This document shows positions 63,630 through 64,000 of a stretch of 64,000 nucleotides of DNA, piece by piece. The stretch is from contig CM034129.1 of assembly GCA_019914995.1 (NCBI GenBank), positions 1,997,725 to 2,061,724 on the forward strand, given 5' to 3'. Each line of letters opens with the position of its first letter. The stretch's first letter is position 1. Origin of the DNA: Acanthochlamys bracteata. Taxonomy: Eukaryota; Streptophyta; Magnoliopsida; Pandanales; Velloziaceae. The notes under the pieces were generated by a model that saw nothing but the letters and a program-made list of their open reading frames with translations, searched no databases and had not been told where the DNA came from. A program made the translations under genes and the position numbers.

Positions 63630-64000
63630 GCCTGAGATGGAACATTCATAATAACGAAGTCTTAAATTTTAAACGAAGGTAAAGTGCGCAGTTGGCTAAA
63701 TTCACGTGGAACGTGTTCTACGCGATGGTAACCTCTCGACAGAGAGAGTCCTCTTCGGAAACGTTAACCATTCTCTGATAAATCTGAATCTGGCTGTTAT
63801 GTACTTGCTTTAGTTAATAACATCATGAAGAAAATGAAACCTAACTCATGCATAGTTCGTTTGGGAAATTTTGGACATGCCTGGAAATTGTGCAACATTT
63901 AGACAACGTATATATTGAGAGCTCAGGGTGATTTACGTACATTCGAGAACGGATTCATGATCCTGACGAGGCAACTCCGGCGACGAGTTTGAACGTACCC
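63630..64000 (-). promoter_or_regulatory. Upstream region of the coiled-coil gene
   Basis: The leader probably contains an intron: acceptor CATCTCAG just upstream of the start codon, and a plausible donor GTACGT near 63.94 kb. A minus-strand ATG at about 63.96 kb (MNPFSN) joined across that intron would run into a stop in the wrong frame, so it is at most a uORF. The window ends before the transcription start is visible. Confidence 0.35.

Noticed and set aside
1-64000. Search for CRISPR arrays, tRNA/rRNA genes, viral or bacterial insertions
   Set aside because: No regular direct-repeat array, no cloverleaf-type sequence and no phage or bacterial gene was seen. The window is ordinary plant nuclear DNA.

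Overview
This is plant nuclear DNA, almost certainly from a core eudicot and probably a rosid. Genes are intron-rich with GT-AG (and two GC-AG) introns, the spacers are AT-rich with small foldback elements, and every recognisable product has a plant ortholog (AIR9, TRB, PsaK, ARF6, HEMERA, GALT2, a DYW-type PPR protein, BRCA1, MED19, OSCA3.1/ERD4). I cannot name the species from sequence alone. Exon structures were assembled by eye. For TRB, psaK, ARF6, HMR, GALT2, BRCA1, MED19 and OSCA3.1 the summed exon lengths keep one open frame from ATG to stop, which strongly supports those models.

Layout: 0-10.5 kb (+) holds the 3' two-thirds of AIR9, with eight A9 repeats and the C-terminal domain. 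11.5-16.0 kb (-) is a TRB telomere-repeat-binding single-Myb/H1 protein, convergent with AIR9. 17.2-18.0 kb is a cluster of AT-rich MITE-like elements, followed by psaK at 18.4-19.0 kb (+). 20.4-25.8 kb (-) is an ARF6-type auxin response factor with an intact miR167 site. 26.6-30.7 kb is gene-poor, with a MITE-like element, a PPR relic and one orphan exon-like ORF. 30.8-34.4 kb (+) is HEMERA/pTAC12; 35.5-39.6 kb (+) is a galectin-domain GT31 hydroxyproline galactosyltransferase; 41.4-43.3 kb (-) is an intronless PPR-DYW gene; 43.7-48.9 kb (-) is BRCA1, divergent from MED19 at 50.5-51.9 kb (+). 54.2-55.6 kb carries two decayed phospholipase A1 fragments. 56.2-61.3 kb (-) is OSCA3.1/ERD4 with a foldback MITE in an intron, and 62.8-63.6 kb (-) is a coiled-coil protein gene.

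The genes are independent housekeeping and developmental loci and do not form a pathway. From memory of the Arabidopsis map, their order interleaves three segments: chr2 (AIR9, HEMERA), chr1 (PSAK, ERD4, ARF6) and chr4 (GALT2, PPR At4g21065, BRCA1). That fits an ancestral gene order from which Arabidopsis copies were differentially lost. I found no convincing new biological system. The best leads are the phospholipase relics with a destroyed catalytic serine, the intronic foldback element, the altered PB1 acidic motif of ARF6, the GC-AG introns and the uORF that abuts MED19.
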